A stretch of 64,000 bases of DNA, from NCBI RefSeq assembly GCF_015624425.1, contig NZ_CP049919.1, forward strand, positions 3,844,001 to 3,908,000, in the 5' to 3' direction. Shown here piece after piece: positions 44,961 to 54,834 of the stretch. The translations under genes and the position numbers were made by a program. This DNA is from Roseateles sp. DAIF2 (GTDB taxonomy: Bacteria > Pseudomonadota > Gammaproteobacteria > Burkholderiales > Burkholderiaceae_C). Within the stretch, counting starts at the first letter, position 1. Each line of letters opens with the position of its first letter. The notes beneath the pieces are model-generated. The model was given only the letters and a program-made list of their open reading frames with translations. It was not told the DNA's origin and searched no databases.

Positions 44961-45766
44961 GCGAGCAGCTTGGCCGCCAAAGCCTTGATGCCCTGGGCCG
45001 CGTCGCTGCCCGGGTAATGGTCCAGCAGCAGCTGGCGCTTGAGCACCGCCTGGCGCACCGTCGCGTCGACCTTGACCTCGCCCTGCAGTTCCAGCTTGAA
45101 GGGTTGGCCAGCGCCGACGAAGCGCTGCAGCACCTGCTGCAGTTGGCCGCAGATCAGCTTGCCCTCGCCGGGGCGGCCGGCCTGGTTGACCACCAGGCCC
45201 ACCTGGCGCCGCCCCTGCTGGGTGGCCAGCACCTTGATCGTCGCGTAGGCGTCGGTCAGCGAGGTCGGCTCGGGCGTCGCGACGACCAGCACGTCATGCG
45301 CCATCGCCACCGCGAACAGCACCACGTCGGAGATGCCCGCGCCGGTATCCAGCAGCACCCAGTCGAAGCGCGGCTTGACCTGCTCCACGATGTCCAGCAG
45401 CTTGTCGCGCACCTCGGGCGTCAGCCGGGAGTACTCGACCATGCCGGAGCCGGCCAGCAGCACCGAGAAGCCGCCCGGGGCCGGCAGGATCGCCTGCTCC
45501 AAGGTCGCCTTGTCGGTGAAGACGTCGTGCAGGGTCAGCTTGGGGTGCAGGTTCAGCACCACGTCCAGATTGGCCAGACCCAGGTCGGCATCCAGCACCA
45601 GCACACGCTGCCCCTGGGCCGCCAGGGCGGCGGCCAGGTTGGCGGTCACGAAGGTCTTGCCCACGCCTCCCTTGCCGCTGGTGACGGCAAGCGTACGGGC
45701 GCCCGCGCGCGGCCTTGCACTGGGCAAGGAACCGGCCGGGACTGGTGCAGCAGGTGTTGTACTCAT
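44957..45766 (-). CDS. MinD/ParA-family ATPase (FlhG/YlxH-like)
   Basis: A 269-residue deviant-Walker ATPase. SGKGGVGKTFVTANLAAALA is the P-loop with the deviant Lys, DADLGLANLDVVLNL is switch I, and LLDTGAGISDVVL is switch II. The sequence, especially DADLGLANLDV and the C-terminal region, resembles FlhG/FleN regulators of flagellar number rather than plasmid ParA. No flhF is adjacent, but chemotaxis genes are. It overlaps the GGDEF and globin genes, so the three are coupled. Confidence 0.9.
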   Translation of the reverse strand: MSTTPAAPVPAGSLPSARPRAGARTLAVTSGKGGVGKTFVTANLAAALAAQGQRVLVLDADLGLANLDVVLNLHPKLTLHDVFTDKATLEQAILPAPGGFSVLLAGSGMVEYSRLTPEVRDKLLDIVEQVKPRFDWVLLDTGAGISDVVLFAVAMAHDVLVVATPEPTSLTDAYATIKVLATQQGRRQVGLVVNQAGRPGEGKLICGQLQQVLQRFVGAGQPFKLELQGEVKVDATVRQAVLKRQLLLDHYPGSDAAQGIKALAAKLLA

Positions 45767-46560
45767 TCACTATCCTGTTGCGTTACTGCGAACAACATGC
45801 CTTTTTCCTCGGCGCTCACCAGCGAGTCGGTGTGCGGCTCCAGGCAGGCGCGATTGCGCCCCTCGGCCTTGGCGCGGTAGAGCTGGCGGTCCGCCCGCTC
45901 GATCCACAGCAGCGAGGAGGAGCGCACCCATTGCGGCGCGAAGGCCCCGCCCAGGCTGACCGTCACCTGCAGCTGCTGGCCGGGCGAGACTTCGACCCGT
46001 TGTTCCGCCACCCGCTCGCGCAGGCGCTCGGCCACCGTGGCGCCGAAGCTGGTCGGGCAGTTGGGCAGGATGATGGCGAATTCCTCGCCGCCGACCCGCG
46101 CCACCGTGTCCATCGGCCGCACCGTCTGGCCGATCGCCCGGGCGACCGATTGGATCACCATATCGCCGGCGATATGGCCATGGCTGTCGTTGACGGCCTT
46201 GAAATGGTCGATGTCCAGCATCATCAAGAGGGCCGGCTCGCCGGAGCGGGCCACCCGGTCCACCTCGCGCCCCAGCGCCATCTCGAAGCTGCGGCGGTTG
46301 ACCAGACCGGTCAGCGCGTCCTTGCTGGAGAGATCGCACAGGGCATCCACCAGCCCCTGCAGCCAGTCAGGACTGTAGGGTTCGGCCTCGGGCAGCAGGG
46401 CGCCGGCCTGCTGCAGCAGCTGCAGGGCCTGCTCCAGCTGCAGCTGGCGCGCGTCGATCAGCGATGGGGATGAAGGGCTGGTGTCCAAGGAGCTCCCGAG
46501 GAAGTCGCGGCAGTCTAGCAGTGCGCCACCAACGCCAGGATGCGAAAAAACGCCCCACAT
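45763..46560 (-). CDS. diguanylate cyclase (GGDEF)
   Basis: A 265-residue protein whose C-terminal GGDEF domain (about 80-250) carries VGGEEFAIIL, the catalytic signature, with an inhibitory RxxD site (RPMD) five residues before GGEEF. The N-terminal 75 residues are helical with no known sensor domain. It should make cyclic di-GMP. The ATG at 46560 is assumed, since later starts are CTG/TTG. It heads the operon GGDEF-ParA-globin and is divergent from cheR. Confidence 0.9.
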   Translation of the reverse strand: MWGVFSHPGVGGALLDCRDFLGSSLDTSPSSPSLIDARQLQLEQALQLLQQAGALLPEAEPYSPDWLQGLVDALCDLSSKDALTGLVNRRSFEMALGREVDRVARSGEPALLMMLDIDHFKAVNDSHGHIAGDMVIQSVARAIGQTVRPMDTVARVGGEEFAIILPNCPTSFGATVAERLRERVAEQRVEVSPGQQLQVTVSLGGAFAPQWVRSSSLLWIERADRQLYRAKAEGRNRACLEPHTDSLVSAEEKGMLFAVTQQDSE

Positions 46561-46659
46561 GTCAGCTACTTCGCACTATCCTGGACCGGGAGCGCGCGGA
46601 CACTGGCGCTCGATGCAAAATCGAGCCCTGCGCGCACGGCGCACAGAACAATCCCACAC

Positions 46660-47517
46660 ATGCCCGTAGCACCGAGTCCCTCCATGGCAGCCGCTGAAAC
46701 CATCGACCATGAATTCAGTTTCAGCCGCGCCGATTTCGATCGCGTGCGCCAGCTGATCTACAAACATGCCGGCATCAGCCTGCACGACGGCAAGCACGCC
46801 ATGGTCTACAGCCGGCTCTCGCGCCGGCTGCGCGATACCGGGCACCGCAGCTTCGCCAGCTATCTGCAATGGCTGGAGGCTGCCACCGGCCCGCAGGCCG
46901 ACCAGGAATGGCAGGAATTCGTCAATTGCCTGACCACCAACCTGACCGCCTTCTTCCGCGAGGAGCACCATTTCCACGCGCTGGCCGACGACCTGAAGCC
47001 GCTGGCCGGCAAGCCGGTGCGCATCTGGTGCTGCGCCGCCTCCACCGGCGAGGAGCCCTATTCGATCGCGATCACCTGCAGCGAGGCCCTGGGCAGCAGT
47101 GCCTCGGTGCAGATCGTCTCCAGCGACATCGACACCAATGTGCTGAACACCGCGCGGCGCGGCGTCTACAACGCCGATGCGCGCGGCCTCAGCCCGCAGC
47201 GCCTGAAGAACTTCTTCATGCGCGGCACCGGCGCCAACGAGGGCAAGATCCGCGTCAAGCCCGAGCTGCAGCGCTGGATCGAGTTCCGCACCCTGAACCT
47301 GATGGACCAGCAATGGTCGCTGGGCGAGCCCTTCCAGATCGTGTTCTGCCGCAACGTGATGATCTATTTCGATGCGCCGACCCAGCGCAAGGTGCTGGAG
47401 CGCATCCACCGGGTGATGAAGCCCCATGGCCTGCTGTTCGTCGGCCACTCGGAGAACTTCACCGAGTCGCGCGACCTGTTCCGCCTGCGCGGCAAGACCA
47501 TCTACGAGAAGGTCTGA
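46660..47517 (+). CDS. cheR: chemotaxis protein methyltransferase CheR
   Basis: A 285-residue SAM-dependent methyltransferase that methylates glutamates of chemoreceptors. The N-terminal helical domain (FDRVRQLIYKHAGISLHDGK) and the catalytic domain with WCCAASTGEEPYSIA (SAM loop) and VFCRNVMIYFD are typical. ATGs at 46660 and 46684 are both possible and neither has a strong ribosome site; the first is used here. It begins the cheR-cheD-cheB cluster. Confidence 0.93.
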   Translation: MPVAPSPSMAAAETIDHEFSFSRADFDRVRQLIYKHAGISLHDGKHAMVYSRLSRRLRDTGHRSFASYLQWLEAATGPQADQEWQEFVNCLTTNLTAFFREEHHFHALADDLKPLAGKPVRIWCCAASTGEEPYSIAITCSEALGSSASVQIVSSDIDTNVLNTARRGVYNADARGLSPQRLKNFFMRGTGANEGKIRVKPELQRWIEFRTLNLMDQQWSLGEPFQIVFCRNVMIYFDAPTQRKVLERIHRVMKPHGLLFVGHSENFTESRDLFRLRGKTIYEKV

Positions 47518-47563
47518 CCATCACCGCGCTCAAGAAACCGCAACCCGAGGCCGATACCTACCC

Positions 47564-48232
47564 ATGAGCACGCCCCCGCCCCCGGCCGGCACCGGCCTGA
47601 GTTTCAGCAGTGGCGCAGGCGCGGCGCGGGTCGCGCAGCTGAAGGCCCAGTCCCGCAAGTCCGGCGAAGCCTCCTTCTTCTTCTACGACGCGCATTTCAA
47701 GAACGCCGCCGTCAAGGTGCTGCCCGGCGAATACTTCGTCGACAACGAGGACCTGCTGGTGATGACCACCCTCGGCTCCTGCATCGCCGCCTGCCTGTGG
47801 GACCGCCATGCCCAGATCGGCGGCATGAACCATTTCATGCTGCCTGAGGGCGCTGGCGATTCCGGCCGCTACGGCAGCTTCGCGATGGAGTTGCTGATCA
47901 ACGAGATGATGAAGCGCGGCGCCGCCAAGAGCCGCATGGAAGCCAAGATCTTCGGCGGCGGTGCGGTGATCTCCGGCATGAACACCATCAATGTCGGCGA
48001 GCGCAACACCAACTTCGTGCTGGACTATCTGAAGACCGAGCGCATTCCCGTCGTCTCCAAGGACGTGATGGATGTCTACCCGCGCAAGGTCTGCTTCCTG
48101 CCGCATAGCGGCAAGGCCATGGTCAAGCGCCTGGCCCCAACCAATACCGATGCATTGATACAGCAGGACCGTGCCGCGGCACAGAAGGCTCAACCGGTGG
48201 TCGCCAGCGGTGGCTCCATCGATCTGTTCTGA
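47564..48232 (+). CDS. cheD: chemoreceptor glutamine deamidase CheD
   Basis: A 222-residue CheD. The catalytic segment VMTTLGSCIAACLWD holds the nucleophile Cys and GGMNHFMLPE the active-site His. A flexible N-terminus of about 35 residues precedes the domain. CheD deamidates glutamines of receptors and in some species interacts with CheC. It follows cheR by 46 bp and precedes cheB by 30 bp. Confidence 0.94.
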   Translation: MSTPPPPAGTGLSFSSGAGAARVAQLKAQSRKSGEASFFFYDAHFKNAAVKVLPGEYFVDNEDLLVMTTLGSCIAACLWDRHAQIGGMNHFMLPEGAGDSGRYGSFAMELLINEMMKRGAAKSRMEAKIFGGGAVISGMNTINVGERNTNFVLDYLKTERIPVVSKDVMDVYPRKVCFLPHSGKAMVKRLAPTNTDALIQQDRAAAQKAQPVVASGGSIDLF

Positions 48233-48262
48233 CCCGGCCCCCTGCACCCTGGAGTAGTAAAC

Positions 48263-49354
48263 ATGGCCAAGACCAAAGTGGTGGTGGTGGACGATTCGGC
48301 GCTGGTGCGCTCCATCCTCACCGAGATCATCAACCGCCAGCCCGACATGGAATGCACCGGCGCTGCCGCCGACCCGCTGGTGGCGCGCGAGATGATCCGC
48401 ACCCTCAACCCCGACGTGATCACCCTGGACGTCGAGATGCCCAAGATGGACGGGCTGGACTTCCTGTCGCGCCTGATGCGCCTGCGGCCGATGCCGGTCG
48501 TGATGGTCTCGACCCTGACCGAGCGCGGCGCCGAGGTGACCCTGAAGGCGCTGGAGCTGGGCGCGATCGACTTCGTCGCCAAGCCCAAGATCGGCGTCGC
48601 CGACGGCATCCGCCAGCTGGCCCAGGACATCACCGACAAGATCCGCGTCGCCGCCAAGGCCCATATCCGCCGCGCGCCGGCGCCCGCCCCGGCCGCGGCC
48701 GGCGGTGCCGCCGCGCCGGCCAAGCCGGTCACGATGGCCAGCATCGGCCGGCTCTCGACCGAGAAGATCATCTTCATCGGTGCCTCCACCGGCGGCACCG
48801 AGGCCACCAAGGATGTGCTGGTGAACCTGCCGGCCGACTGCCCGGCCGTCGTGATCACCCAGCACATGCCGCCGGGCTTCACCAAGAGCTATGCGGCGCG
48901 GCTGGATGGGCTGTGCAAGATCCGCGTCAAGGAGGCGCAGGACGGCGAGCGCATCCTGCCCGGCCATGGCTATATCGCCCCGGGCGGCTTCCATCTGAGC
49001 GTCGAGCGCTCCGGCGCCAACTACATCGCGCGCGTGCAGGACGGCGACCCGGTGAACCGCCACAAGCCCTCGGTCGAGGTGCTGTTCCACTCGGCCGCCA
49101 AGGTCGTCGGCCCCAACGCGCTGGGCATCATGCTGACCGGCATGGGTGCCGATGGCGCCAAGGCGATGAAGGTGATGAAGGACGCCGGCTCCTACAACTT
49201 CGTGCAGGACGAGGCCACCTGCGTGGTGTTCGGCATGCCGCGCGAGGCGATCGCCGCCGGTGCGGCCGACGAGGTGCTGCCGCTGCAGCAGATCGCGCCG
49301 CGCCTGATCGAGCGCCTGCGCAGCACCGCCGGCATGTCGCTGAACCGCGTCTAA
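48263..49354 (+). CDS. cheB: chemotaxis response regulator protein-glutamate methylesterase CheB
   Basis: A 363-residue two-domain enzyme. The receiver domain (1 to about 130) has Asp10/Asp11 in [10 protein letters not shown] and the phosphorylation site in [16 protein letters not shown]. An Ala/Pro linker leads to the methylesterase domain with the catalytic Ser in [10 protein letters not shown], a His in TQHMPPGFT and an Asp in [11 protein letters not shown]. It counteracts CheR. The cluster lacks cheA, cheW and cheY, which must lie elsewhere. Confidence 0.96.
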   Translation: MAKTKVVVVDDSALVRSILTEIINRQPDMECTGAAADPLVAREMIRTLNPDVITLDVEMPKMDGLDFLSRLMRLRPMPVVMVSTLTERGAEVTLKALELGAIDFVAKPKIGVADGIRQLAQDITDKIRVAAKAHIRRAPAPAPAAAGGAAAPAKPVTMASIGRLSTEKIIFIGASTGGTEATKDVLVNLPADCPAVVITQHMPPGFTKSYAARLDGLCKIRVKEAQDGERILPGHGYIAPGGFHLSVERSGANYIARVQDGDPVNRHKPSVEVLFHSAAKVVGPNALGIMLTGMGADGAKAMKVMKDAGSYNFVQDEATCVVFGMPREAIAAGAADEVLPLQQIAPRLIERLRSTAGMSLNRV

Positions 49355-49481
49355 GGCGCGCGCCATGCGGCCCGGCGTGTGACCTACACCACGCTGGCGC
49401 CGGCTGCGGACGCGGGCACGGGCCCGATTCCCGAGCCTGTCATATTTGTAAGGCAGTCTGGCGGCCTCAACAAAGCCGCCG

Positions 49482-51266
49482 ATGATGAGTGCCCTGCCCC
49501 GGACCGAACGCCCGCTGCCCCTGCGGGTGCAGACCCTGATCAACGAGGATCTGCTGACCACCCTGTTCCAGCCCGTCGTGCGCCTGGACAGCGGCCTGAT
49601 CTACGGCCATGAGGCCCTGGTGCGCGGCCCGCTGGGCAGCGCGCTGGAATACCCCGACGCGCTGTTCGCCGCCGGCCGCCGCGAGGGCCTGTCGGTGGAG
49701 CTGGAGGTGCGCTGCGCGCTGCAGGCGCTGAAGGACTGGAGCAGCCTGAAGCTTCCCGGCAAGCTGCTGCTGAACATGAGCGCCTCGGCGCTGGCACGCG
49801 CCAGCGCCGACGAGCAATGGCAGCGCAACATGGCGATCTGCGATCAGTACGGCGTGCAGCCGATGGACCTGATGATCGAGCTGACCGAGCATGAGCGGGT
49901 CGCCGACATCGAGGTGCTGCGCCGCGCGATCACCGCCCTGCGCCGCCAGGGCGTGGGCATTGCGCTGGACGATTTCGGCGACGGCCGCAGCTCGCTGCGC
50001 CTGTGGTCCGAGATCCAGCCCGACCTGGTCAAGATCGACAAGTACTTCAGCCACGACCTGCCGGCCCATGCCGAGAAGCTGCAGACCTTCCGCGCGCTGC
50101 TGCAACTGGCCGAGACCTTCGGCGCCCAGCTGGTGGCCGAGGGCATCGAGACCGCCGAGGAGCTGCGCGTGCTGCGCGACCTGGGCGTGGCCTTCGGCCA
50201 GGGCTGGTTCCTCGGCCGGCCCGCTCGCGAGGGCGCGCGCGAGCCGCTGGCCGCCGCGCAGGAGGTGCTGTCCAGCAGCGACATTGCGGTGCTGCCCGAG
50301 CTGCGCCGCGCCGCGGTCAGCGGGGTCAAGGCCGAGCGCCTGATGATGAGCGCGCCGGCGGTGGCCGAGAGCCTGACCCATGAGCAGCTGTATCGCCTGT
50401 TCGAGCAGCATGAGAGCCTGCATGCGATGGCGGTGCTGGACGAGCAGGAGCGCCCGGTGGCGCTGATCGACCGCAGCCAGTTCATCGCGCGCTGGGCCAA
50501 GCCCTTTTTCATGGACCTCTACGGCCGCCGCCCCTGCACCCTGTTCGCCAACACCACGCCGCTGGTGGTCGACGCCGACACCGGCATCGAGGCCCTGACC
50601 TCGGTGCTGACCTCGGCCGACCAGCGCTATCTGCGCGAGGGCTTCATCATCACCCGCGGCGGGCGCTACCTGGGCCTGGGCACCGGCGAGCAGCTGGTGC
50701 GCTCGGTCACCGAGGCGCGCATCGAGGCAGCGCGCCATGCCAACCCGCTGACCTTCCTGCCCGGCAACATCCCGATCAGCCAGCATATCGGCCGCCTGAT
50801 CGCCAGCGGCCGCAGCTTCGTCGCCGCCTATGCCGACCTGAACCATTTCAAGCCCTTCAACGATGAGTACGGCTACTGGCGCGGCGACGAGATGATCCGC
50901 CTGGTGGCGCGAGTGATCGGCAGCCATTGCGACAGCCAGCGCGATTTCGTCGGCCATGTCGGCGGCGACGACTTCGTCGTGCTGTTCCAGAGCGACGACT
51001 GGGAGCAGCGCTGCGAGGACATCGTGGTGCGCTTCAACGAGCTGGCGCGCGGCCTGTTCGACGCCGAGGCCCTGGCCGCCGGCGGCATCATGGCGGAGGA
51101 CCGCCATGGCGAGCGGCGCTTCCACCCCTGCACCACCCTGTCGATCGGTGCGGTGCGCGTCGCGCCGGGCAGCCTGGCGCGCTCCGAGGATGTGGCCACC
51201 GCCGCCGCCACCGCCAAGCGCCATGCCAAGCATGGCCAGCTCAGCATCTACGTGATGGCGGCTTGA
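49482..51266 (+). CDS. EAL-CBS-GGDEF cyclic di-GMP protein
   Basis: A 594-residue protein in the order EAL (about 20-255), CBS pair (about 290-420) and GGDEF (about 440-594). The EAL site is complete: EALVRG, NMSAS, ELTEHE, DDFGDGRSSL, VKIDKYF, AEGIET and QGWFLGRP, so phosphodiesterase activity is likely. The GGDEF motif is GGDDF, possibly active or only GTP-binding. The CBS pair could sense adenine nucleotides. It lies 127 bp after cheB and is convergent with hemW. Confidence 0.92.
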   Translation: MMSALPRTERPLPLRVQTLINEDLLTTLFQPVVRLDSGLIYGHEALVRGPLGSALEYPDALFAAGRREGLSVELEVRCALQALKDWSSLKLPGKLLLNMSASALARASADEQWQRNMAICDQYGVQPMDLMIELTEHERVADIEVLRRAITALRRQGVGIALDDFGDGRSSLRLWSEIQPDLVKIDKYFSHDLPAHAEKLQTFRALLQLAETFGAQLVAEGIETAEELRVLRDLGVAFGQGWFLGRPAREGAREPLAAAQEVLSSSDIAVLPELRRAAVSGVKAERLMMSAPAVAESLTHEQLYRLFEQHESLHAMAVLDEQERPVALIDRSQFIARWAKPFFMDLYGRRPCTLFANTTPLVVDADTGIEALTSVLTSADQRYLREGFIITRGGRYLGLGTGEQLVRSVTEARIEAARHANPLTFLPGNIPISQHIGRLIASGRSFVAAYADLNHFKPFNDEYGYWRGDEMIRLVARVIGSHCDSQRDFVGHVGGDDFVVLFQSDDWEQRCEDIVVRFNELARGLFDAEALAAGGIMAEDRHGERRFHPCTTLSIGAVRVAPGSLARSEDVATAAATAKRHAKHGQLSIYVMAA

Positions 51267-51270
51267 GTCC

Positions 51271-52473
51271 TTACTCGGCCAGGAACAGCGACTGCAGGTC
51301 GCTGAGGAAGTCAAAGCCCAGCGGCGTCGGCGCGAGGCGCGCCGGGTCGGACTGCAGCAGGCCCTTGGCGCGGGCGCGCTCGGCCGCCTTCAGGATGCTG
51401 GTGGCCGGCAGGCCGGTGCGCTCCAGATAGGTCGCAAGCGGCACGCCCTCCTTCAGGCGCAGCGCATTGAGCATGAACTCGAAGGGCAGCTCCTTGGCGC
51501 CCACCTCCTGCTCGTTCGACACCGCCTGACCCTCCAGCGCCTTGGCCATATAGGCGGCCGGCTCGCGCCAGCGCACCTGGCGCAGCACGCGGTGCGCGAA
51601 GCTGAGCTTGCTGTGCGCGCCGGCACCGATGCCGAGGTAGTCGCCGAACTGCCAGTAGTTCAGGTTGTGCTCGCAGCGGTGGCCGGCACCCGCATAGGCC
51701 GAGACCTCGTAGCGCTCCATGCCGGCGACACCGGTCCTGGCGGTGATCAGGTCCAGCATCTCGCTGGCCAGGTCCGGATCCGGCAGATGCTCGGGCGGCC
51801 GGGTCGCGAACATCGTGTTCGGCTCGATCGTCAGGTGGTAGACCGACAGATGCGGCGGCGCGAAGGCCAGCGCGGTGTCGAGCTCCAGCGCCAGCTCGTC
51901 CAGGCTCTGGCCGGGCAGCGCATACATCAGGTCGATGTTGAAGGTGTCGAAGCAGGCTGCGGCCTCGGTGAGCGCAGCCTTCGCCTGCTCGCTGCTGTGC
52001 ACGCGGCCCAGGGCCTTCAGCTTCGCATCGTCGAAGCTCTGCACGCCGACCGAGAGCCGCGTCACGCCCGCCTCGCGAAAGCCCTTGAAGCGCTCGCGCT
52101 CGAAGGTGCCGGGATTGGCCTCCAGCGTGATCTCGCAGTCGGCCTCCAGGCGCAGGCGCGCGCGCAGGTCCGAGATCAGCTCGCCGATCTGCTCCGGCGC
52201 GAACAGGCTGGGGGTGCCACCGCCGATGAAGATGCTGACCACGCTGCGACCCCAGATCAGCGGCAGCGCCGCCTCCAGGTCGGCGCGCAGCGCGGCCAGG
52301 TAGGCGCGCGCGGTGTCGGCGGGTAACTCCCTGCCGCCCTGCCACTCATGCGAGTTGAAATCGCAATAGGGGCATTTGCGCAGGCACCAGGGCAGGTGCA
52401 CGTACAGCGACAGCGGCGGCAGCGCGGCCAGGCTCAACTGCCCGGGGCGCATCAGCTTGATGATCTCGGCCAT
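51271..52473 (-). CDS. hemW: radical SAM haem chaperone HemW
   Basis: A 400-residue radical SAM protein. The cluster motif CLRKCPYCDF is preceded by SLYVHLPWC, and IFIGGGTPSLF, LEANPGTFE, RLSVGVQSF and NYWQFGDYLGIGAGAHS follow, matching HemW rather than HemN, so it probably delivers haem to respiratory enzymes. The ATG at 52473 has a GGAGG site. It follows rdgB in a conserved cluster. Confidence 0.93.
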   Translation of the reverse strand: MAEIIKLMRPGQLSLAALPPLSLYVHLPWCLRKCPYCDFNSHEWQGGRELPADTARAYLAALRADLEAALPLIWGRSVVSIFIGGGTPSLFAPEQIGELISDLRARLRLEADCEITLEANPGTFERERFKGFREAGVTRLSVGVQSFDDAKLKALGRVHSSEQAKAALTEAAACFDTFNIDLMYALPGQSLDELALELDTALAFAPPHLSVYHLTIEPNTMFATRPPEHLPDPDLASEMLDLITARTGVAGMERYEVSAYAGAGHRCEHNLNYWQFGDYLGIGAGAHSKLSFAHRVLRQVRWREPAAYMAKALEGQAVSNEQEVGAKELPFEFMLNALRLKEGVPLATYLERTGLPATSILKAAERARAKGLLQSDPARLAPTPLGFDFLSDLQSLFLAE

Positions 52474-52491
52474 GACTTCAGCCTCCGGGGT

Positions 52492-53097
52492 TCAACCCAG
52501 GTGCCAGACCTCGCGCATCTGCCGGACCAGGTCGACCGAGGCCAGCGCGCGGTGGCTCAGCGCATTCTTCTGCGCCGCCGACAGCTGCGCAACGCTGGCG
52601 CCCAGCGCGGGAATGAACATCAGCGGGTCATAGCCGAAACCGCCCTCGCCCTGCGGCACGCGCAGGATCTCGCCCTGCCAGCGGCCCATCGCGATCAGCG
52701 GCTCCGGATCCGCGGCCGAGCGCACCGCGACCAGCGCGCTGACGAAGCGTGCGCCGCGCTGTTCGATGCCGGCCATCTTCTCCAGCAGCACCGCGTTGTT
52801 CTCGGCGTCGCTCTTGGCGCGGCCGAACAGGGTGGCATAGCGAGCCGATAGCACGCCGGGCGCGCCTTCCAGGGCCTCGACCGCCAGGCCCGAATCGTCG
52901 GCCAGGGCCGGCAGGCCGCTGGCCTGCGCGGCATGGCGGGCCTTGGTCAGCGCGTTCTCGACGAAGCTGTCGAACGGTTCTTCGGCCTCGGGAATGCCCA
53001 GCGAGCCCTGGGTCACCAGCTCGACGCCCAGCGGCGCGAACAGGGCCTGCAGCTCAACCAGCTTCTTGGCGTTGTTGGACGCGAGAACAATCTTCAT
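52492..53097 (-). CDS. rdgB: dITP/XTP pyrophosphatase (RdgB/HAM1)
   Basis: A 201-residue house-cleaning enzyme that hydrolyses noncanonical purine triphosphates. [50 protein letters not shown] and [14 protein letters not shown] are hallmarks of the HAM1 family. It overlaps rph by 4 bp, the common rph-rdgB arrangement. Confidence 0.95.
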   Translation of the reverse strand: MKIVLASNNAKKLVELQALFAPLGVELVTQGSLGIPEAEEPFDSFVENALTKARHAAQASGLPALADDSGLAVEALEGAPGVLSARYATLFGRAKSDAENNAVLLEKMAGIEQRGARFVSALVAVRSAADPEPLIAMGRWQGEILRVPQGEGGFGYDPLMFIPALGASVAQLSAAQKNALSHRALASVDLVRQMREVWHLG

Positions 53098-53831
53098 GCC
53101 GCCAGCGCCGCCTGCTGGGCCGCCAGCAGCTCGCGGATGCCCTTCTCGGCCAGGTCCAGCAGCGCATTCATCTCGGCGCGGGTGAAGGCCACGCCCTCGG
53201 CCGTGCCCTGCAGCTCGACGAAGCCGCTGCTGCCGGTCATCACCACATTCATGTCGGTGTCGCAGGCCGAATCCTCGGTGTACTCGAGGTCCAGCAGCGG
53301 CACGCCGTCGACGATGCCGACCGAGATCGCGGCCACCGCGTCACGGATCGGCGAGGCCGCGATCTTGCCCTCGGCCAGCAGCCAGCTGACCGCATCATGC
53401 GCGGCGACGAAGGCGCCGGTGATCGCCGCGGTGCGGGTGCCACCGTCGGCCTGGATCACGTCGCAATCCAGCGAGATGGTGCGCTCGCCCAGGGCCTTGA
53501 GGTCGAACACGCAGCGCAGCGAGCGACCGATCAGGCGCTGGATCTCCTGCGTGCGGCCGCTCTGCTTGCCGCGCGCGGCCTCGCGGTCGCCGCGGGTATG
53601 GGTGGCGCGCGGCAGCATGCCGTATTCGGCCGTGACCCAGCCCTCGCCCGAGCCGCGCTTGTGCGGTGGCACCTTCTCTTCGACCGAGGCGGTGCACAGC
53701 ACCTTGGTCTCGCCGAACTCGACCAGCACCGAACCCTCGGCATAACGGGTGTAGCGACGCGTCAGGCGCACCGGACGCAGCGCGTCGGCCGCGCGACCAG
53801 CGGCGCGGGGCGCCGTCTCGAGCTTGCTCAT
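53094..53831 (-). CDS. rph: ribonuclease PH
   Basis: A 245-residue phosphorolytic exoribonuclease involved in tRNA 3'-end trimming. [45 protein letters not shown]-like basic residues near [19 protein letters not shown] and [18 protein letters not shown] are diagnostic. Length is normal for a full, active enzyme. It lies between the PP2C gene and rdgB. Confidence 0.97.
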   Translation of the reverse strand: MSKLETAPRAAGRAADALRPVRLTRRYTRYAEGSVLVEFGETKVLCTASVEEKVPPHKRGSGEGWVTAEYGMLPRATHTRGDREAARGKQSGRTQEIQRLIGRSLRCVFDLKALGERTISLDCDVIQADGGTRTAAITGAFVAAHDAVSWLLAEGKIAASPIRDAVAAISVGIVDGVPLLDLEYTEDSACDTDMNVVMTGSSGFVELQGTAEGVAFTRAEMNALLDLAEKGIRELLAAQQAALAA

Positions 53832-53852
53832 GGAATCAACAGTCCTAAAGAA

Positions 53853-54755
53853 TCAGATTTTCTTGTGCGTGGCCGCACGCTGGATGATGGTCTCGCGGAT
53901 CTCGCGCACCGAGCGCTCGATCTCGTCCTCGTCCATCTGGCCCTCGGCGCCGGCACCCTGGATGGTGGAGGCAAAGCCTTCGTCGCCCAGCTCCTGGGTC
54001 GAGATGGCGTCCTCGGGCTCGTCTTCGCCCTCCCATTCCACGGCCAGCGCGGTGACATTGTCGCAGCGCGGGCCGCCGTTGCGCAGCGCCTGCTCGACCA
54101 GCTCCGGCACCGAGTCGGTGATCGGCCGCTCGCCCAGGTGGCGGATGATGTCCGGCTCGCCGACCGTGCCCCACAGGCCGTCGGAGCACAGCAGCAGCCG
54201 GTCGCCGCTGGTCAGCGCCAGCGGGCCGCTGACGTCGACCATCGGCTTGCCCGGGCTGCCCAGGCAGGTGAACAGCACATTGCGGTTGAAGCGCTCGGCG
54301 CCCGGCTGGCTGCGGCCCAGCGCCTCCTGCAGCTCGGAATAGGAATGGTCGCGGGTGCGGGCGATCAGATTGCCGGCGCGCACCAGGTACAGGCGCGAGT
54401 CGCCGCAATGGGCCCAATGCGCCATGCCGTTCTGCAGCACGCAGACCACCACCGTGGTGCGCGGCGTGTCCGACAGGCCGCGGTCGGCGCCGTACTGCAG
54501 CAGGGTCTGGTGCGCGACCAGCACGCCGTCCGCGAGGAAGCGCGCGGGATCGGCCAGGGTCGGCTTCGCATCGCGCTGGAACATCGCCGCCAGGGTCTGC
54601 AGCGCGATCTGCGCCGCCACCTCGCCCTCGGGATGCCCGCCCATGCCGTCGGCCAGCGCGAACAGGCCCGCGTCCCGCGTGTAGCAATAGCCCATGCGGT
54701 CTTCGTTCTTCTCACGACCGCCGCGGCGGCTGACCTGGTAGACGCCGAACTTCAA
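53853..54755 (-). CDS. PP2C-family Ser/Thr phosphatase
   Basis: A 300-residue metal-dependent phosphatase. Metal ligands are seen in REKNEDRMG, ALADGMGGHPEGE and CSDGLWGTV, and the late RCDNVTALAVEW. The catalytic domain occupies about 1-245; an acidic C-terminal tail of about 55 residues follows. It lies directly downstream of a Ser/Thr kinase with a repeat-filled 79-bp gap, so the two are probably a reversible pair acting on shared targets. Confidence 0.92.
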   Translation of the reverse strand: MKFGVYQVSRRGGREKNEDRMGYCYTRDAGLFALADGMGGHPEGEVAAQIALQTLAAMFQRDAKPTLADPARFLADGVLVAHQTLLQYGADRGLSDTPRTTVVVCVLQNGMAHWAHCGDSRLYLVRAGNLIARTRDHSYSELQEALGRSQPGAERFNRNVLFTCLGSPGKPMVDVSGPLALTSGDRLLLCSDGLWGTVGEPDIIRHLGERPITDSVPELVEQALRNGGPRCDNVTALAVEWEGEDEPEDAISTQELGDEGFASTIQGAGAEGQMDEDEIERSVREIRETIIQRAATHKKI

Positions 54756-54768
54756 GCCAGCCTCCGAT

Positions 54769-54832
54769 GGGCCGCCCCGAGGGAGGCTGGAGCCCCCGCG
54801 GGGGGCAGCGAACGAATGTGAGCGTGGGGGCC
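54769..54832 (+). repeat. GC-rich dispersed repeat, copy C (kinase-PP2C gap)
   Basis: It begins GGGCCGCCCCGAGG, has a central CCCCCGCGGGGGG hairpin and ends GTGGGGGCC, closely matching the copy inside kynA. Flanking arms GATGGGCC and GGCCCATC (54766-54773 and 54829-54836) extend it to a larger inverted repeat, whose right arm includes the first bases of the kinase stop codon. Confidence 0.65.
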
Positions 54833-54834
54833 CA

